Source: Hydrogenophaga sp. RAC07
Lineage (GTDB): Bacteria > Pseudomonadota > Gammaproteobacteria > Burkholderiales > Burkholderiaceae_C
Reading direction: 5' to 3'
Length of the DNA: 64,000 bases
Assembly (NCBI RefSeq): GCF_001713375.1
Contig: NZ_CP016449.1
Coordinates: 3,162,001-3,226,000, forward strand
Shown: piece by piece, positions 1 through 8,528 of the stretch
Layout: the number at the start of each line of letters is the position of its first letter
Numbering within the stretch: position 1 is the first letter of the stretch
Translations under genes and position numbers: made by a program
Notes under the pieces: generated by a model
Seen by the model: only the letters and a program-made list of their open reading frames with translations
Database searches by the model: none
Told to the model about the DNA's origin: nothing

Positions 1-2638
1 CACGACACAGCGCGCCCACGAGATCGAACGCCATGCGCTGGCCACCAAGCTCAGCGCCACGCTGCACAACATGTCCGACGCCTTCTTCACGCTGGACCGC
101 GAATGGCGCATCACCTTCGTCAATGAAGAGATGACACGCGCGGTGAACCGCAAGCGCGAGGACATGCTGCACCAACGCATGTGGGATGTCTTCCCCGGCA
201 CGGAAAACGGCCTGTTCCACCGAAGCTTCCAGCGCGCCGTGGACACCGGACGGGTGTCCAACGAAGTCGGGTTTTACAAGCCACTGGGCAAGTGGTTCGA
301 GTTGCGCACGCACCCCACCGAGGACGGCGTGGCGGTGTACTTCCAGGACGTGACGCAAAAGCGCCAGGACGAGGAACAGCTGCGCCTGCTGCAGGCCTGT
401 GTGGAGCGCATGAACGACATCATCGTGGTCACCGAAGCCGAGCCGGTGGACGGCTTGTGGCCCCGGGTGCTCTACGTGAACGAAGCCTTCGAGCGGCACA
501 CCGGCTACCAGCCGCACGAGATCATCGGCAAGACCCCGCGCCTGCTGCAGGGCCCGCGCACGCAGCGCGATGTGCTGGACCGCATCCGCACCCACCTGGA
601 GCGCTGGGAGCCGGTGCGGGAAGAGGTGCTCAACTACACCAAGAACGGCGACGAGATCTGGCTGGAACTGGACATCGTTCCCATCACCGATGCCGAGGGC
701 CGGTACACGCACTGGATTTCGATCGAACGCAACATCACCGAACGCAAGCGTGCGGCCGATGCGCTGCGCCAGAAGGAGAACCTGCTCAAGGTGGGAGGCC
801 GCGTCGGCAAGATCGGCGGCTGGACCGCCCTGCCCACCACCAACGCGGTGGAGTGGTCCGACGAGATCTACGCCATGCTGGACTGGCCCCGCGCCTCGCC
901 ACCCACGCTGGGCGAGTTCCTCGCGGTCTTTTCTTCCGGTTCACGAGCGGCATTCAAGGGAGCGTTGAACACGTGTGCGACGCTCGGCACGGGCTTCGAC
1001 CGCGAGTTCCAGATCACCACATGCGCCGGCGAGCTGAAATGGGTGCGCGCAGTCGCAGAGCCCGCGCTGACCGAAGCGGGCCACGTGAGCGGCGTACACG
1101 GCGCGCTGCAGGACACGACGGTGATGAAGCAGGTGGAAGAACGCCTGCGCGAACAGGCTGCGCTGCTGGACAAGGCGCAAGACGCCATCTGGGTGCTCAA
1201 CCTGGACGGAACGGTGGCGTTCTGGAACCGCAGCGCCGAACGCATCTACGGCTGGACGGTGGAGGAGGTGCGCCACCGCGGCGCGCGCGAGCTGCTGTTC
1301 AACAACCCCAGCGTGTTCGACCGCTGCCAGCAGACGGTGATGGAACAGGGCGAATGGGTGGGCGAGATCGAGCACAAGACGCAGGACGGCAAGCACCTCC
1401 TGCTGGTGTCGCGCTGGACGCTGGTGCGGGACGAAGCGGGACAACCGCGCTCTATCCTGGCCATCAACACCGACATCACGCACCAGAAGCTGCTGGAACA
1501 GCAATTCCTGCGTGCGCAGCGCATGGAGAGCATCGGCACGCTGGCCGGCGGCATTGCGCACGACCTGAACAACGTGCTGGCGCCGATCATGATGTCGATC
1601 GAACTGCTCAAGGGCTCACTGCCCGACCCGGACGACCAGGCGGTGCTCAAGACCATCGCGGTGAGTGCCCGGCGCGGCGCCGACATGATCAAGCAGGTGC
1701 TCTCGTTCGCGCGGGGGGTCGAGGGCAAACGGCACGAGGTGCGCATCACCGACGTGTTGCGCGATCTCGACCAGATCCTGAGCGAGACCATCCCCAAGAA
1801 CATCTCCATCGTCTCCAGTGTGGCGCCCGACCTCTGGCAGGTGCAGGCCGACCCGACCCAATTGCAGCAGGTGCTGATGAACCTGTGCGTGAATGCCCGG
1901 GACGCGATGCCGGGCGGCGGGCGCATCACCATCTCGGCAGACAACCTGGCGGTGGACGCGCACTACGCGGCCATGAACATCGAAGCCCGCGTGGGCGCCT
2001 ACGTGAAGATCGAGGTGGAAGACAACGGCGCGGGCATCCCGCCCGACATCCAGGACCGCGTGTTCGACCCGTTCTTCACCACCAAGCCGGTGGGCGAAGG
2101 CACCGGCCTGGGGCTGGCCACCACCCTGGCCATCGTCAAGAGCCACGGCGGCTTTGTGCGCCTGTACAGCGAGGTCGACAAGGGCACACGCTTTCGCATC
2201 TACCTGCCCGCCGATCCCCAGGCCGAGGGCGCGCAGAGCAGCCCGGCGCCCAGCTCCGTGCCGCGGGGCAACGGCGAACTCATCATGGTGGTGGACGACG
2301 AGGCGGCCATCCGGGAGGTGACCCGCCAGACACTGGAGGCCTACGGTTACCGGGTGGTGGTGGCCGCCAACGGCGCCGAGGCCGTGGCACTGTATGCGCA
2401 GAACGTGCAGGGAATCGCGCTGGTGATGACCGACATGATGATGCCGGTGATGGACGGGCCGGCGACCGTGCGGGCGTTGCGGCAGATCAACCCCCTGGTC
2501 AAACTCATCGGAGCCAGCGGCATCTCGCAAAACGGTCAGGTGGCGCGGGCCACGGGCGCAGGCCTGCACCACTTTCTGCCCAAGCCCTACACCGCCGACG
2601 TGATGCTCCGGCTGATCGACACGGTCTTGAAGACTTGA
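1..2638 (+). CDS. Hybrid sensor histidine kinase, multi-PAS with C-terminal receiver (5' end outside window)
   Basis: The reading frame is open from the first bases; the first whole codon is at 2. The Met codon at 71 falls inside a PAS fold (LHNMSDAFFTLD), so it is not the true start and the N-terminus is cut off by the window edge. At least 878 codons are visible. Domains in order: four PAS/PAC units (about nt 60-350, 390-750, 780-1120, 1150-1490), a HisKA domain with H-box GGIAHDLNN (phospho-acceptor His codon 1559-1561), a HATPase_c domain with N-box NLCVNARDAMP and G-boxes DNGAGIP and GEGTGLGLA, then a receiver domain with acidic pair VVDDE and phospho-acceptor Asp in MTDMMMP (codon 2432-2434). 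No transmembrane segment is seen in the visible part, so sensing may be cytoplasmic. The signal is unknown. No separate response regulator follows. Confidence 0.93.
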   Translation, partial: TTQRAHEIERHALATKLSATLHNMSDAFFTLDREWRITFVNEEMTRAVNRKREDMLHQRMWDVFPGTENGLFHRSFQRAVDTGRVSNEVGFYKPLGKWFELRTHPTEDGVAVYFQDVTQKRQDEEQLRLLQACVERMNDIIVVTEAEPVDGLWPRVLYVNEAFERHTGYQPHEIIGKTPRLLQGPRTQRDVLDRIRTHLERWEPVREEVLNYTKNGDEIWLELDIVPITDAEGRYTHWISIERNITERKRAADALRQKENLLKVGGRVGKIGGWTALPTTNAVEWSDEIYAMLDWPRASPPTLGEFLAVFSSGSRAAFKGALNTCATLGTGFDREFQITTCAGELKWVRAVAEPALTEAGHVSGVHGALQDTTVMKQVEERLREQAALLDKAQDAIWVLNLDGTVAFWNRSAERIYGWTVEEVRHRGARELLFNNPSVFDRCQQTVMEQGEWVGEIEHKTQDGKHLLLVSRWTLVRDEAGQPRSILAINTDITHQKLLEQQFLRAQRMESIGTLAGGIAHDLNNVLAPIMMSIELLKGSLPDPDDQAVLKTIAVSARRGADMIKQVLSFARGVEGKRHEVRITDVLRDLDQILSETIPKNISIVSSVAPDLWQVQADPTQLQQVLMNLCVNARDAMPGGGRITISADNLAVDAHYAAMNIEARVGAYVKIEVEDNGAGIPPDIQDRVFDPFFTTKPVGEGTGLGLATTLAIVKSHGGFVRLYSEVDKGTRFRIYLPADPQAEGAQSSPAPSSVPRGNGELIMVVDDEAAIREVTRQTLEAYGYRVVVAANGAEAVALYAQNVQGIALVMTDMMMPVMDGPATVRALRQINPLVKLIGASGISQNGQVARATGAGLHHFLPKPYTADVMLRLIDTVLKT

Positions 2639-2644
2639 GGCCTT

Positions 2645-3646
2645 TCAGGCCGGTGCCCAGAACACGCTGAACCAACCCTTCGGGTCGCTCCAGTGGCGCG
2701 CGGGGCCGAAGCCGGCGTCCTGCAGCACCGCTTCAAAGTCCTCGGGCTCCCACTTGTACGAACTCTCGGTGTGCAGGCGTTCGCCGGCGGCAAACACGCG
2801 CTGTCCGCCGGGCCAGCGCACGGTCTGCTCCGTGCCGGCTTCCAGGTGCATTTCAATTCGCGAGCGCGCCGTGTTGAACAACCCCACGTGCTGCCACGCG
2901 GCGGGTGCGAAGTCGGCCCCCAGCACACGGTTCACATTGAGCAGCAGGTTGCGGTTGAAGGCGGCCGTGACACCCAGCGCGTCGTCGTAGGCAGGCTCCA
3001 GCACGGCGCGCGGTTTGACACGATCCACACCGATCAACAGGCCGCCGCCCTCTCCGCCCGAGCGGCACACCGCGTGCGCCTGCCTGAGCAGAACCAGCGC
3101 CTCGGCGGGGTTGAAGTTGCCGATGCTGGAGCCGGGGTAGAAGACCACGCGCGGCGCCTGTGCGCCCGGTCCATCGGCCAGCCAGTCGGCCACCTCGGCG
3201 CCGAGCGCGAAGCGGCTTGAAAAATCCATGCCCAGGCCCAGCATGGCCAGCGAAGGATGCTGCTGCTGCAGCTGCTGCAAGGTGTCGCGCAAGTACTCCA
3301 CCGAAATGTCGATGGCCACGTAGGCCGACGGCCGCAGCACCGGGAACAGGCGCGCGGCCTTGGCGCAGCTGCCCGCGCCCAGGTCGAGCAGGATCGATCC
3401 GCCGGGCACCACGCGGGCCATGTCGGCGCCATGCCGCTGGAAGATCGATGTTTCGGTGCGCGTGGGGTAGTACTCGGGCAGCTCAGTGATGGCGTCGAAC
3501 AGGCGCGAGCCGAGTGCGTCGTACAAAAACTTGGGCGAAATGTTCGCGGGCGTGTGCAGCAGCCCGGCCACCAGCTCGGCACGCAAGGCAGCCTGGTCCT
3601 CGTGGTGCAACTGGATGAAGGGCGGTGCAGAGGTCTGAATGGTCAT
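2645..3646 (-). CDS. egtD: L-histidine N-alpha-methyltransferase EgtD
   Basis: Catalyses SAM-dependent trimethylation of histidine to hercynine, the first step of ergothioneine synthesis. The 333-residue protein has the family's N-terminal signature SPKFLYDALGSRLFDAI followed by ELPEYYPTRTE, a Rossmann SAM-binding loop LLDLGAGSCAKA, and VFYPGSSIGNF. Length fits EgtD (about 320-330). The ATG at 3646 was chosen over an in-frame GTG six bases upstream; neither has a strong Shine-Dalgarno. It lies tail to tail with the sensor kinase and is divergent from the ABC importer operon. The partner sulfoxide synthase egtB is 3.5 kb away on the same strand, on the far side of that importer. EgtA/EgtC-like genes are not present nearby, so the sulfur donor route cannot be read from this window. 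Confidence 0.93.
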   Translation of the reverse strand: MTIQTSAPPFIQLHHEDQAALRAELVAGLLHTPANISPKFLYDALGSRLFDAITELPEYYPTRTETSIFQRHGADMARVVPGGSILLDLGAGSCAKAARLFPVLRPSAYVAIDISVEYLRDTLQQLQQQHPSLAMLGLGMDFSSRFALGAEVADWLADGPGAQAPRVVFYPGSSIGNFNPAEALVLLRQAHAVCRSGGEGGGLLIGVDRVKPRAVLEPAYDDALGVTAAFNRNLLLNVNRVLGADFAPAAWQHVGLFNTARSRIEMHLEAGTEQTVRWPGGQRVFAAGERLHTESSYKWEPEDFEAVLQDAGFGPARHWSDPKGWFSVFWAPA

Positions 3647-3744
3647 GGGCACTTTCTGGAAGGGTCTTTATAGCGGAGCTGTGTTTCACCGTCGGTGGGG
3701 TGGCCCACTTTCTTACAGGGTCTTGCAAAGCTGACTGGCACTGC

Positions 3745-3761
3745 CCCGGCGGCCCGCCGGG
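3745..3761. promoter_or_regulatory. Perfect GC-rich palindrome in egtD / ABC importer intergenic region
   Basis: An 8-1-8 inverted repeat (CCCGGCGG, spacer C, CCGCCGGG) sits in the divergent spacer, about 56 bp before the binding-protein start and about 100 bp before egtD. It could be a protein-binding operator or an RNA hairpin in the importer leader. No T-tract follows, so it is not an obvious terminator. The function is inference only. Confidence 0.35.
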
Positions 3762-3816
3762 TTGAAGCATGTCGGGTCTAATACGCCCTCCCCAATCCCT
3801 CTTACCCGGATTCAAC

Positions 3817-4680
3817 ATGCTCACAAACACCCCCCGCACCCTGCGCGCACTCTTCACCTGCGCCGTGCTCGCCGTCTCTGCCGCTGCCCACGCACAAGCC
3901 GTGTTCCGCGTCACCACCATCCCCGAAGAAGCCGCCACCGAGCAGATCCGCAAGTTCACGCCGCTGGCCTCCTACCTCGAAAAGCAACTGGGCGTGAAGG
4001 TCGAGTTCACCCCGGTGAGCGACTACCCGGCCGCCGTGGAAGCGCTGGTCAACAAGAAGGTTGATCTGGTGTGGTTCGGCGGTTTCACCTTTGTGCAGGC
4101 CAACATCCGCTCGGGTGGCAAGGTCGTGCCGCTGGCGCAGCGCGAGGAAGACACCAAGTTCCAGTCGGTCTTCATTGCCAAGACCGATTCGGGCATCAAG
4201 ACCCTGGCCGACATGAAGGGCAAGCAGGTCTCGTTCGGCTCGCAGAGCAGCACCTCGGGCCACCTGATGCCGCGCAGCTTCCTGCTGGCCGCCAACATCG
4301 AACCTGAAAAGGACTTCCGCCGCATCGCCTACAGCGGCGCACACGACGCCACCATCGCCTCGGTGGTGAGCGGCAAGGTCGACGCCGCCGCGCTCGACAT
4401 CACGGTCTGGAAAAAATTCGTCGCCGAAAACAAGGTCGACACCAAGGCCGTCGACGTGTTCTTCACCACGCCCGGTTACTTCAACTACAACTGGTCGGTG
4501 CACGCCGACACCCCGGTGGCGATGCAGCAGAAGATCAAGGCTGCACTCATCGGCCTGTCGCCCGCCAACCCCGAGCACGCCGAGATCCTCAAGCTCAACC
4601 GCGCCACGCGCTACATCGAAACCAAGCCCGAGAACTACAAGGGCCTGGAAGCCGCTGCGCGCAGCGCCGGCCTGCTCTGA
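3817..4680 (+). CDS. PhnD-family ABC transporter periplasmic binding protein (phosphonate- or selenate-type)
   Basis: Periplasmic solute receptor of an ABC importer, 287 residues. The ATG at 3817 gives a classical signal peptide (MLTNTPRTLRALF, then a hydrophobic core ending AHAQA); an upstream in-frame ATG at 3769 would put 16 unnatural residues ahead of it. The mature part has the PhnD/phosphate-phosphite-phosphonate fold: RVTTIPEE, TPLASYLEKQLG, a ligand-loop-like DLVWFGGFTFVQA, and SSTSGHLMPRSFLL. I recall similar PhnD-like proteins being annotated in databases as putative selenate-binding proteins; I cannot verify that here. It is first in an operon with ATPase and two permease genes. 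No C-P lyase genes are in view. Its position between egtD and egtB suggests a link to sulfur/selenium metabolism, but phosphonate uptake remains possible. Confidence 0.85.
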   Translation: MLTNTPRTLRALFTCAVLAVSAAAHAQAVFRVTTIPEEAATEQIRKFTPLASYLEKQLGVKVEFTPVSDYPAAVEALVNKKVDLVWFGGFTFVQANIRSGGKVVPLAQREEDTKFQSVFIAKTDSGIKTLADMKGKQVSFGSQSSTSGHLMPRSFLLAANIEPEKDFRRIAYSGAHDATIASVVSGKVDAAALDITVWKKFVAENKVDTKAVDVFFTTPGYFNYNWSVHADTPVAMQQKIKAALIGLSPANPEHAEILKLNRATRYIETKPENYKGLEAAARSAGLL

Positions 4681-4696
4681 TTCGCCAGGCGGTCGG

Positions 4697-5530
4697 TTGA
4701 ACATCACCCTGCAAGGCGTCTTTGCACGCCACCCCGCAGCGCGCGCGGGTCACGCCCCTGCGCTGCGCTCGCTCGACCTGAAGATCGCCTCGGGCGAGCA
4801 GGTCGCGGTGATCGGGCCGTCGGGCGCCGGCAAGACCACGCTGCTGCAGGTCATGGCCTGCGCGCTGCCGCCCACCGGCGGCGAGTTCACACTCGACGGC
4901 CGCAACCCCTGGACGCTGCCACGCAGCGCACTGCAGCGCCAGCGCGGCCAGTTGTTTCTGGCCCCGCAGGTGCCGCCGCTGCCGCCGCGCCAGCGTGTGG
5001 TCACCTCGGTGCTCGCGGCCAGGCTGCCGGCCATGGGTTTGTTGGCCAGCCTGCGCTCGCTCTTCTACCCCCGGGACATTCCGGCGGCCTTTGACGCGCT
5101 GGACCACTTTGACCTGGCCGACAAACTCTTCGAGCGGGTCGACCGACTCTCCGGCGGTGAGCGCCAGCGCGTGGGCCTGGCGCGCGCGTTGCTCGCACCG
5201 GCCCGGCTCTGGCTGATCGACGAACCCTTGTCGGCGCTGGACCCCACGCGCTCGAAACAGGCCGTGGCCGCGCTGCAGGACGGCGCCCGCGAACGCGGTG
5301 TGACGCTGGTGGCCACGCTGCACCAGGTGGACGTGGCGCTGGCCCACTTCCCGCGCATCGTCGGGTTGAGGGACGGCCAGCTGGCCTTTGACCTGCCCGC
5401 CGCCGAGGTCACGCAGGAACGCCTTTCGCGCCTGTACGACCAGTTCGAACACGAGCTGCGCGGGGAGATGCCGGTGGTGGTGGCCGAGCCAACGGCCCCA
5501 CCCCAGCCCGCGGTGATGCACTGCCGCTGA
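4697..5530 (+). CDS. phnC: PhnC-type ABC transporter ATP-binding protein
   Basis: ATPase subunit of the importer, 277 residues. Visible motifs: Walker A GPSGAGKTT (about residue 40), ABC signature LSGGERQRVGLARAL, Walker B LWLIDEPLSALD, and the H-loop in TLHQVDVA, all as in PhnC. The start is a TTG at 4697, 16 bp after the binding-protein stop; there is no earlier ATG in frame that fits the family's N-terminus. The C-terminal 30 residues (VVVAEPTAPPQP region) extend past the core domain. It would couple ATP hydrolysis to the two downstream PhnE-like channels. The gene symbol indicates family resemblance; the substrate is not proven. Confidence 0.85.
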   Translation: MNITLQGVFARHPAARAGHAPALRSLDLKIASGEQVAVIGPSGAGKTTLLQVMACALPPTGGEFTLDGRNPWTLPRSALQRQRGQLFLAPQVPPLPPRQRVVTSVLAARLPAMGLLASLRSLFYPRDIPAAFDALDHFDLADKLFERVDRLSGGERQRVGLARALLAPARLWLIDEPLSALDPTRSKQAVAALQDGARERGVTLVATLHQVDVALAHFPRIVGLRDGQLAFDLPAAEVTQERLSRLYDQFEHELRGEMPVVVAEPTAPPQPAVMHCR

Positions 5531-5532
5531 GC

Positions 5533-6375
5533 ATGAGCGCCGTCGCCCCCTCTGTGCGCAGCGCCCCCGCGCGCGACCCCGCGTGGACCGGCCGCGTGTT
5601 CTGGCTCGGCCTGGGCGTGGTGCTGCTGTGGCCGCTGATGGTGGCCACCGAGTTCAAGCCCTGGATATTCCTGGAGCCCGACAACCTCAAGGTCAGCCGC
5701 CAGTTCATCGCCACTTTCTGGCCGCTGGTGGTCAACGCGGAGTTCATGGGCATGGTGGCGCGCGAGACCTGGCGCACCGTGGCCATGGCCACCGCCGGGG
5801 TCACGCTCGCGTTGGTGGTGGCGATCCCGCTGGCGCTGATGTCGGTGCGCCTGCTCTCGGTGTCGGCGCTCTCGGGCCGCATGGCGCGCGGGCCGTTCTG
5901 GTTCCGCCAACTCGTTCGCTGGTTGCTCATCGTGCTGCGCAGCGTGCCCGAGCTGGTGTGGGCGCTGGTGTTCGTGCGCGTGGTCGGCCTGGGCCCCACC
6001 GCCGGCGTGCTGGCGATCGCACTCACCTACGGCGGCATGCTGGGCAAGGTGTACGGCGAGATCCTGGAGAGCGGTGAGTCGCACGCCACCGAAACCCTGC
6101 TGCGCAACGGCAGTGGCCGCCTGCAGGCCTTCTTTTACGGCCTGCTGCCGACCAACGCGGCCGAGCTCACCAGCTACACCGTGTACCGCTGGGAATGCGC
6201 GATCCGCTCGTCGGTGGTGCTCGGTTTTGTGGGCGCCGGTGGCCTGGGCCAGCAGCTCGACAACTCCATGAAGATGTTCAACGGCGGTGAAGTGGCCACC
6301 ATGCTGCTGGTGTTTGTGTTGCTGGTGGCACTGGCGGACCGGGTGAGTTCGTGGCTCAGGAAATCGCTGGGTTGA
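5533..6375 (+). CDS. phnE: PhnE-type ABC transporter permease 1
   Basis: Inner-membrane permease, 280 residues, starting 2 bp after the ATPase stop. Hydrophobic segments appear near the N-terminus (RVFWLGLGVVLLWPLM) and in the core (TVAMATAGVTLALVVAIPLAL and later). The EAA-like cytoplasmic loop (GKVYGEILESGESHATETLL followed by a Gly-rich turn) and the motif LRSVPELVWALVFVRVVGLG are characteristic of PhnE permeases. It pairs with the next gene, which has the same architecture. Two tandem phnE paralogues are common in phosphonate-type importers and suggest a heterodimeric channel. Confidence 0.87.
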   Translation: MSAVAPSVRSAPARDPAWTGRVFWLGLGVVLLWPLMVATEFKPWIFLEPDNLKVSRQFIATFWPLVVNAEFMGMVARETWRTVAMATAGVTLALVVAIPLALMSVRLLSVSALSGRMARGPFWFRQLVRWLLIVLRSVPELVWALVFVRVVGLGPTAGVLAIALTYGGMLGKVYGEILESGESHATETLLRNGSGRLQAFFYGLLPTNAAELTSYTVYRWECAIRSSVVLGFVGAGGLGQQLDNSMKMFNGGEVATMLLVFVLLVALADRVSSWLRKSLG

Positions 6376-6379
6376 CGCG

Positions 6380-7207
6380 ATGAAAAAAGCCGTGGCCGCC
6401 AACCCACCCTACAAGCTGCCGCCGCGCCTGTTCGACGCGCGTTGCAAGGCCTGCTGGTTTGTCGCCGGTCTGTTCGTGCTGGTGGTTGCCAGCTTCGCTT
6501 CGCTCGATCTGCAGTGGGCGCAATTCCTCTCGCTGGACGCCGCGCGCAGCATGGGCCGCTTCGTGGCGGAGTTTTTCCCGCCCGATCTCTCGCCGGTGTT
6601 CGTGAAGAAGGTCGCCATCGGCACCTGGGAAACGCTGGCCATGTCGGCGCTGGGCACCGCGCTGGCCGCCGCGGCCGGCCTGGCGTTGGCGCTCCCCGCG
6701 AGCCGCCTGCACTCGGCCGACGCCGCGTGGGGTCGAACCCCCACCCGCTGGGTGCTCAACGCGCTGCGCAGCATTCCCGAGCTGGTGTGGGCAGCACTCC
6801 TGCTCATCTCGGCCGGTCTGGGTCCGTTCGCCGGCACGCTGGCGCTGGCTTTTCACACCACCGGCGTGCTGGGCCGCCTGTTCGCCGAAGCGATTGAAAA
6901 CGCACCGCCCGGCCCCGGCGACGCGCTGCGCGTGCAAGGTGTGGGCAACGGCCGCGTGTTCCTCTACGCCACGCTGCCCCAGGTGTTGCCGCAGCTCATG
7001 AGCTACACGCTGTACCGCTGGGAAAACAACATCCGCGCCGCCGCCGTGCTCGGCGTGGTGGGCGCGGGCGGCCTGGGGCAGCTGCTGGCCTTTCACATGG
7101 GCCTGTTCCAGATGAACAAGACCGCCACCATCCTCGGCGCCATGCTGCTCATGGTGGCGGTGGTGGACGCGTCCAGCCATGGCGCGCGGCGGTTGCTCAC
7201 GAGATGA
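6380..7207 (+). CDS. phnE: PhnE-type ABC transporter permease 2
   Basis: Second permease subunit, 275 residues, 4 bp after the first. It shares with its neighbour the blocks LRSIPELVWAALLLISAGLGP, a family EAA loop (GRLFAEAIENAPPGPGDALR), SYTLYRWENNIRAAAVLG and a Gly-rich VGAGGLGQ stretch. Several transmembrane helices are evident. Its stop codon overlaps the 3' end of egtB on the opposite strand by 11 bp, so the importer operon and egtB converge with no room for a terminator hairpin between them. Confidence 0.87.
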   Translation: MKKAVAANPPYKLPPRLFDARCKACWFVAGLFVLVVASFASLDLQWAQFLSLDAARSMGRFVAEFFPPDLSPVFVKKVAIGTWETLAMSALGTALAAAAGLALALPASRLHSADAAWGRTPTRWVLNALRSIPELVWAALLLISAGLGPFAGTLALAFHTTGVLGRLFAEAIENAPPGPGDALRVQGVGNGRVFLYATLPQVLPQLMSYTLYRWENNIRAAAVLGVVGAGGLGQLLAFHMGLFQMNKTATILGAMLLMVAVVDASSHGARRLLTR

Positions 7208-8519
7208 GTGTCTTGGCGAGTCTCAGCCCGCTGAACTGCCAGCGCGCATCGGTCGGGAAAAAGTTGCGGTAGCTCGCGCGCAGGTGCGAGGCCGGCGTGG
7301 CGCACGAGCCGCCGCGCAGCACGGTCTGGTTGACCATGAACTTGCCGTTGTATTCGCCCACCGCGCCCTCGGCCACCTGGTAGCCCGGGTAGGGGCTGTA
7401 GCTGCTCGCCGTCCATTCCCACACGTCGCCAAACATCTGCAGCAATCCGCCGCCCGCGCGCGCGGGCATGGGGTGCAAGGCGCCCGCCTCCTGCAGGTTG
7501 CCCTGCACCGGCAACGAGGCCGCGGCGGCTTCCCATTCGGCTTCGGTGGGCAGGCGGGCACCGGCCTGGTCGGCGTGGGTGGCCGCGGTCCAGCGCGCAA
7601 ACGCGTCGGCCTCGAAGTAGCTCACGTGCACCACCGGTGTGTGCGGGTCCAGCGGCACGGCGCCGTTCAGGGTGAACACGGTGGGCAAGGCCTGGGGATC
7701 CCGGGGGAGTGTCCAGTAGAGCGGTGCGCGAATGCCTTGCGTGCGCACCCAGTCCCAGCCGGCGGCGAGCCACCAGCGTGGGTCGGTGTAGCCGCCGTCG
7801 CGCACGAAGTCCAGCCACTCGCCGTGGGTCACCAGGCGGTTCATGAGCGCGTGTGGCTCCAGCCACTGGCGGTGGCGCGGGGACTCGTTGTCGAACGCAA
7901 AGCCCTCACCCGCGTGACCGATCTCGACCAGACCACCGTCGCGCTCGACCCAGCGCGTGGGCACGGGCGCCACCGACACCAACGGCCAGGCGCGCTGGTA
8001 GGCCGGGTTCAGCGGGTTGATGGAGAGCAGGTGTTTGATGTCGGTGAGCAGCAGTTCCTGGTGCTGCTGCTCATGGTGCAGGCCCATCGCGATCAGGCGC
8101 AGCGCATCCGCGCTGTCGGTGTGCGCGATCAGTTGTGTGATGCGTTCGTCCACCTGCTCGCGCCAGCGCCACACCTCGGCCAGATCGGGCCGCGTGACCA
8201 GCCCGCGCTGCGGCCGCGAAAACTGCTCGCCCACGCCGTTGTAGTAGCTGTTGTAGAGCACCCGAAAGGCGGGGTTGAAGGGCTTGAAGTCGGGTTCGAA
8301 AGGCTCCAGCACGAAGGTCTCGAAAAACCACGTCACGTGGGCGAGGTGCCATTTGGCCGGACTCGCGTCCGCCATCGACTGGGCCTGGCAGTCCTCGGGC
8401 GAGAGGGGTGCGGCGAGCGCACGCGTCTGGCCGCGCACCGCCTGGTAGCGCCGGGCCAGATGTGCGCGATCCGCATCGAGGCGAGAACCCGTGTCGGGCT
8501 GGGGGGAGTCGTGTCGCAT
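7197..8519 (-). CDS. egtB: Ergothioneine biosynthesis sulfoxide synthase EgtB
   Basis: Non-haem iron enzyme that joins hercynine to a cysteine-type thiol through an O2-dependent C-S bond, 440 residues. The N-terminal DinB-like domain carries the iron-ligand histidines in KWHLAHVTWFFETF (about residue 55) and HHEQQHQELLLTDIKHLL (about residue 147). The C-terminal half is an FGE-sulfatase (formylglycine-generating-enzyme-like) domain ending in GDVWEWTASSYSPYPGY and VLRGGSCATPASHLRASYRNFFP. FNSYYNGVGEQ is a family hallmark. The gene is followed after 9 bp in its own upstream direction by the end of a sugar dehydrogenase gene. A selenoneine synthase (SenA-like) role is possible in principle, but senB/senC partners are not visible. 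Confidence 0.92.
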   Translation of the reverse strand: MRHDSPQPDTGSRLDADRAHLARRYQAVRGQTRALAAPLSPEDCQAQSMADASPAKWHLAHVTWFFETFVLEPFEPDFKPFNPAFRVLYNSYYNGVGEQFSRPQRGLVTRPDLAEVWRWREQVDERITQLIAHTDSADALRLIAMGLHHEQQHQELLLTDIKHLLSINPLNPAYQRAWPLVSVAPVPTRWVERDGGLVEIGHAGEGFAFDNESPRHRQWLEPHALMNRLVTHGEWLDFVRDGGYTDPRWWLAAGWDWVRTQGIRAPLYWTLPRDPQALPTVFTLNGAVPLDPHTPVVHVSYFEADAFARWTAATHADQAGARLPTEAEWEAAAASLPVQGNLQEAGALHPMPARAGGGLLQMFGDVWEWTASSYSPYPGYQVAEGAVGEYNGKFMVNQTVLRGGSCATPASHLRASYRNFFPTDARWQFSGLRLAKTLIS

Positions 8520-8528
8520 GGGGGCCTT

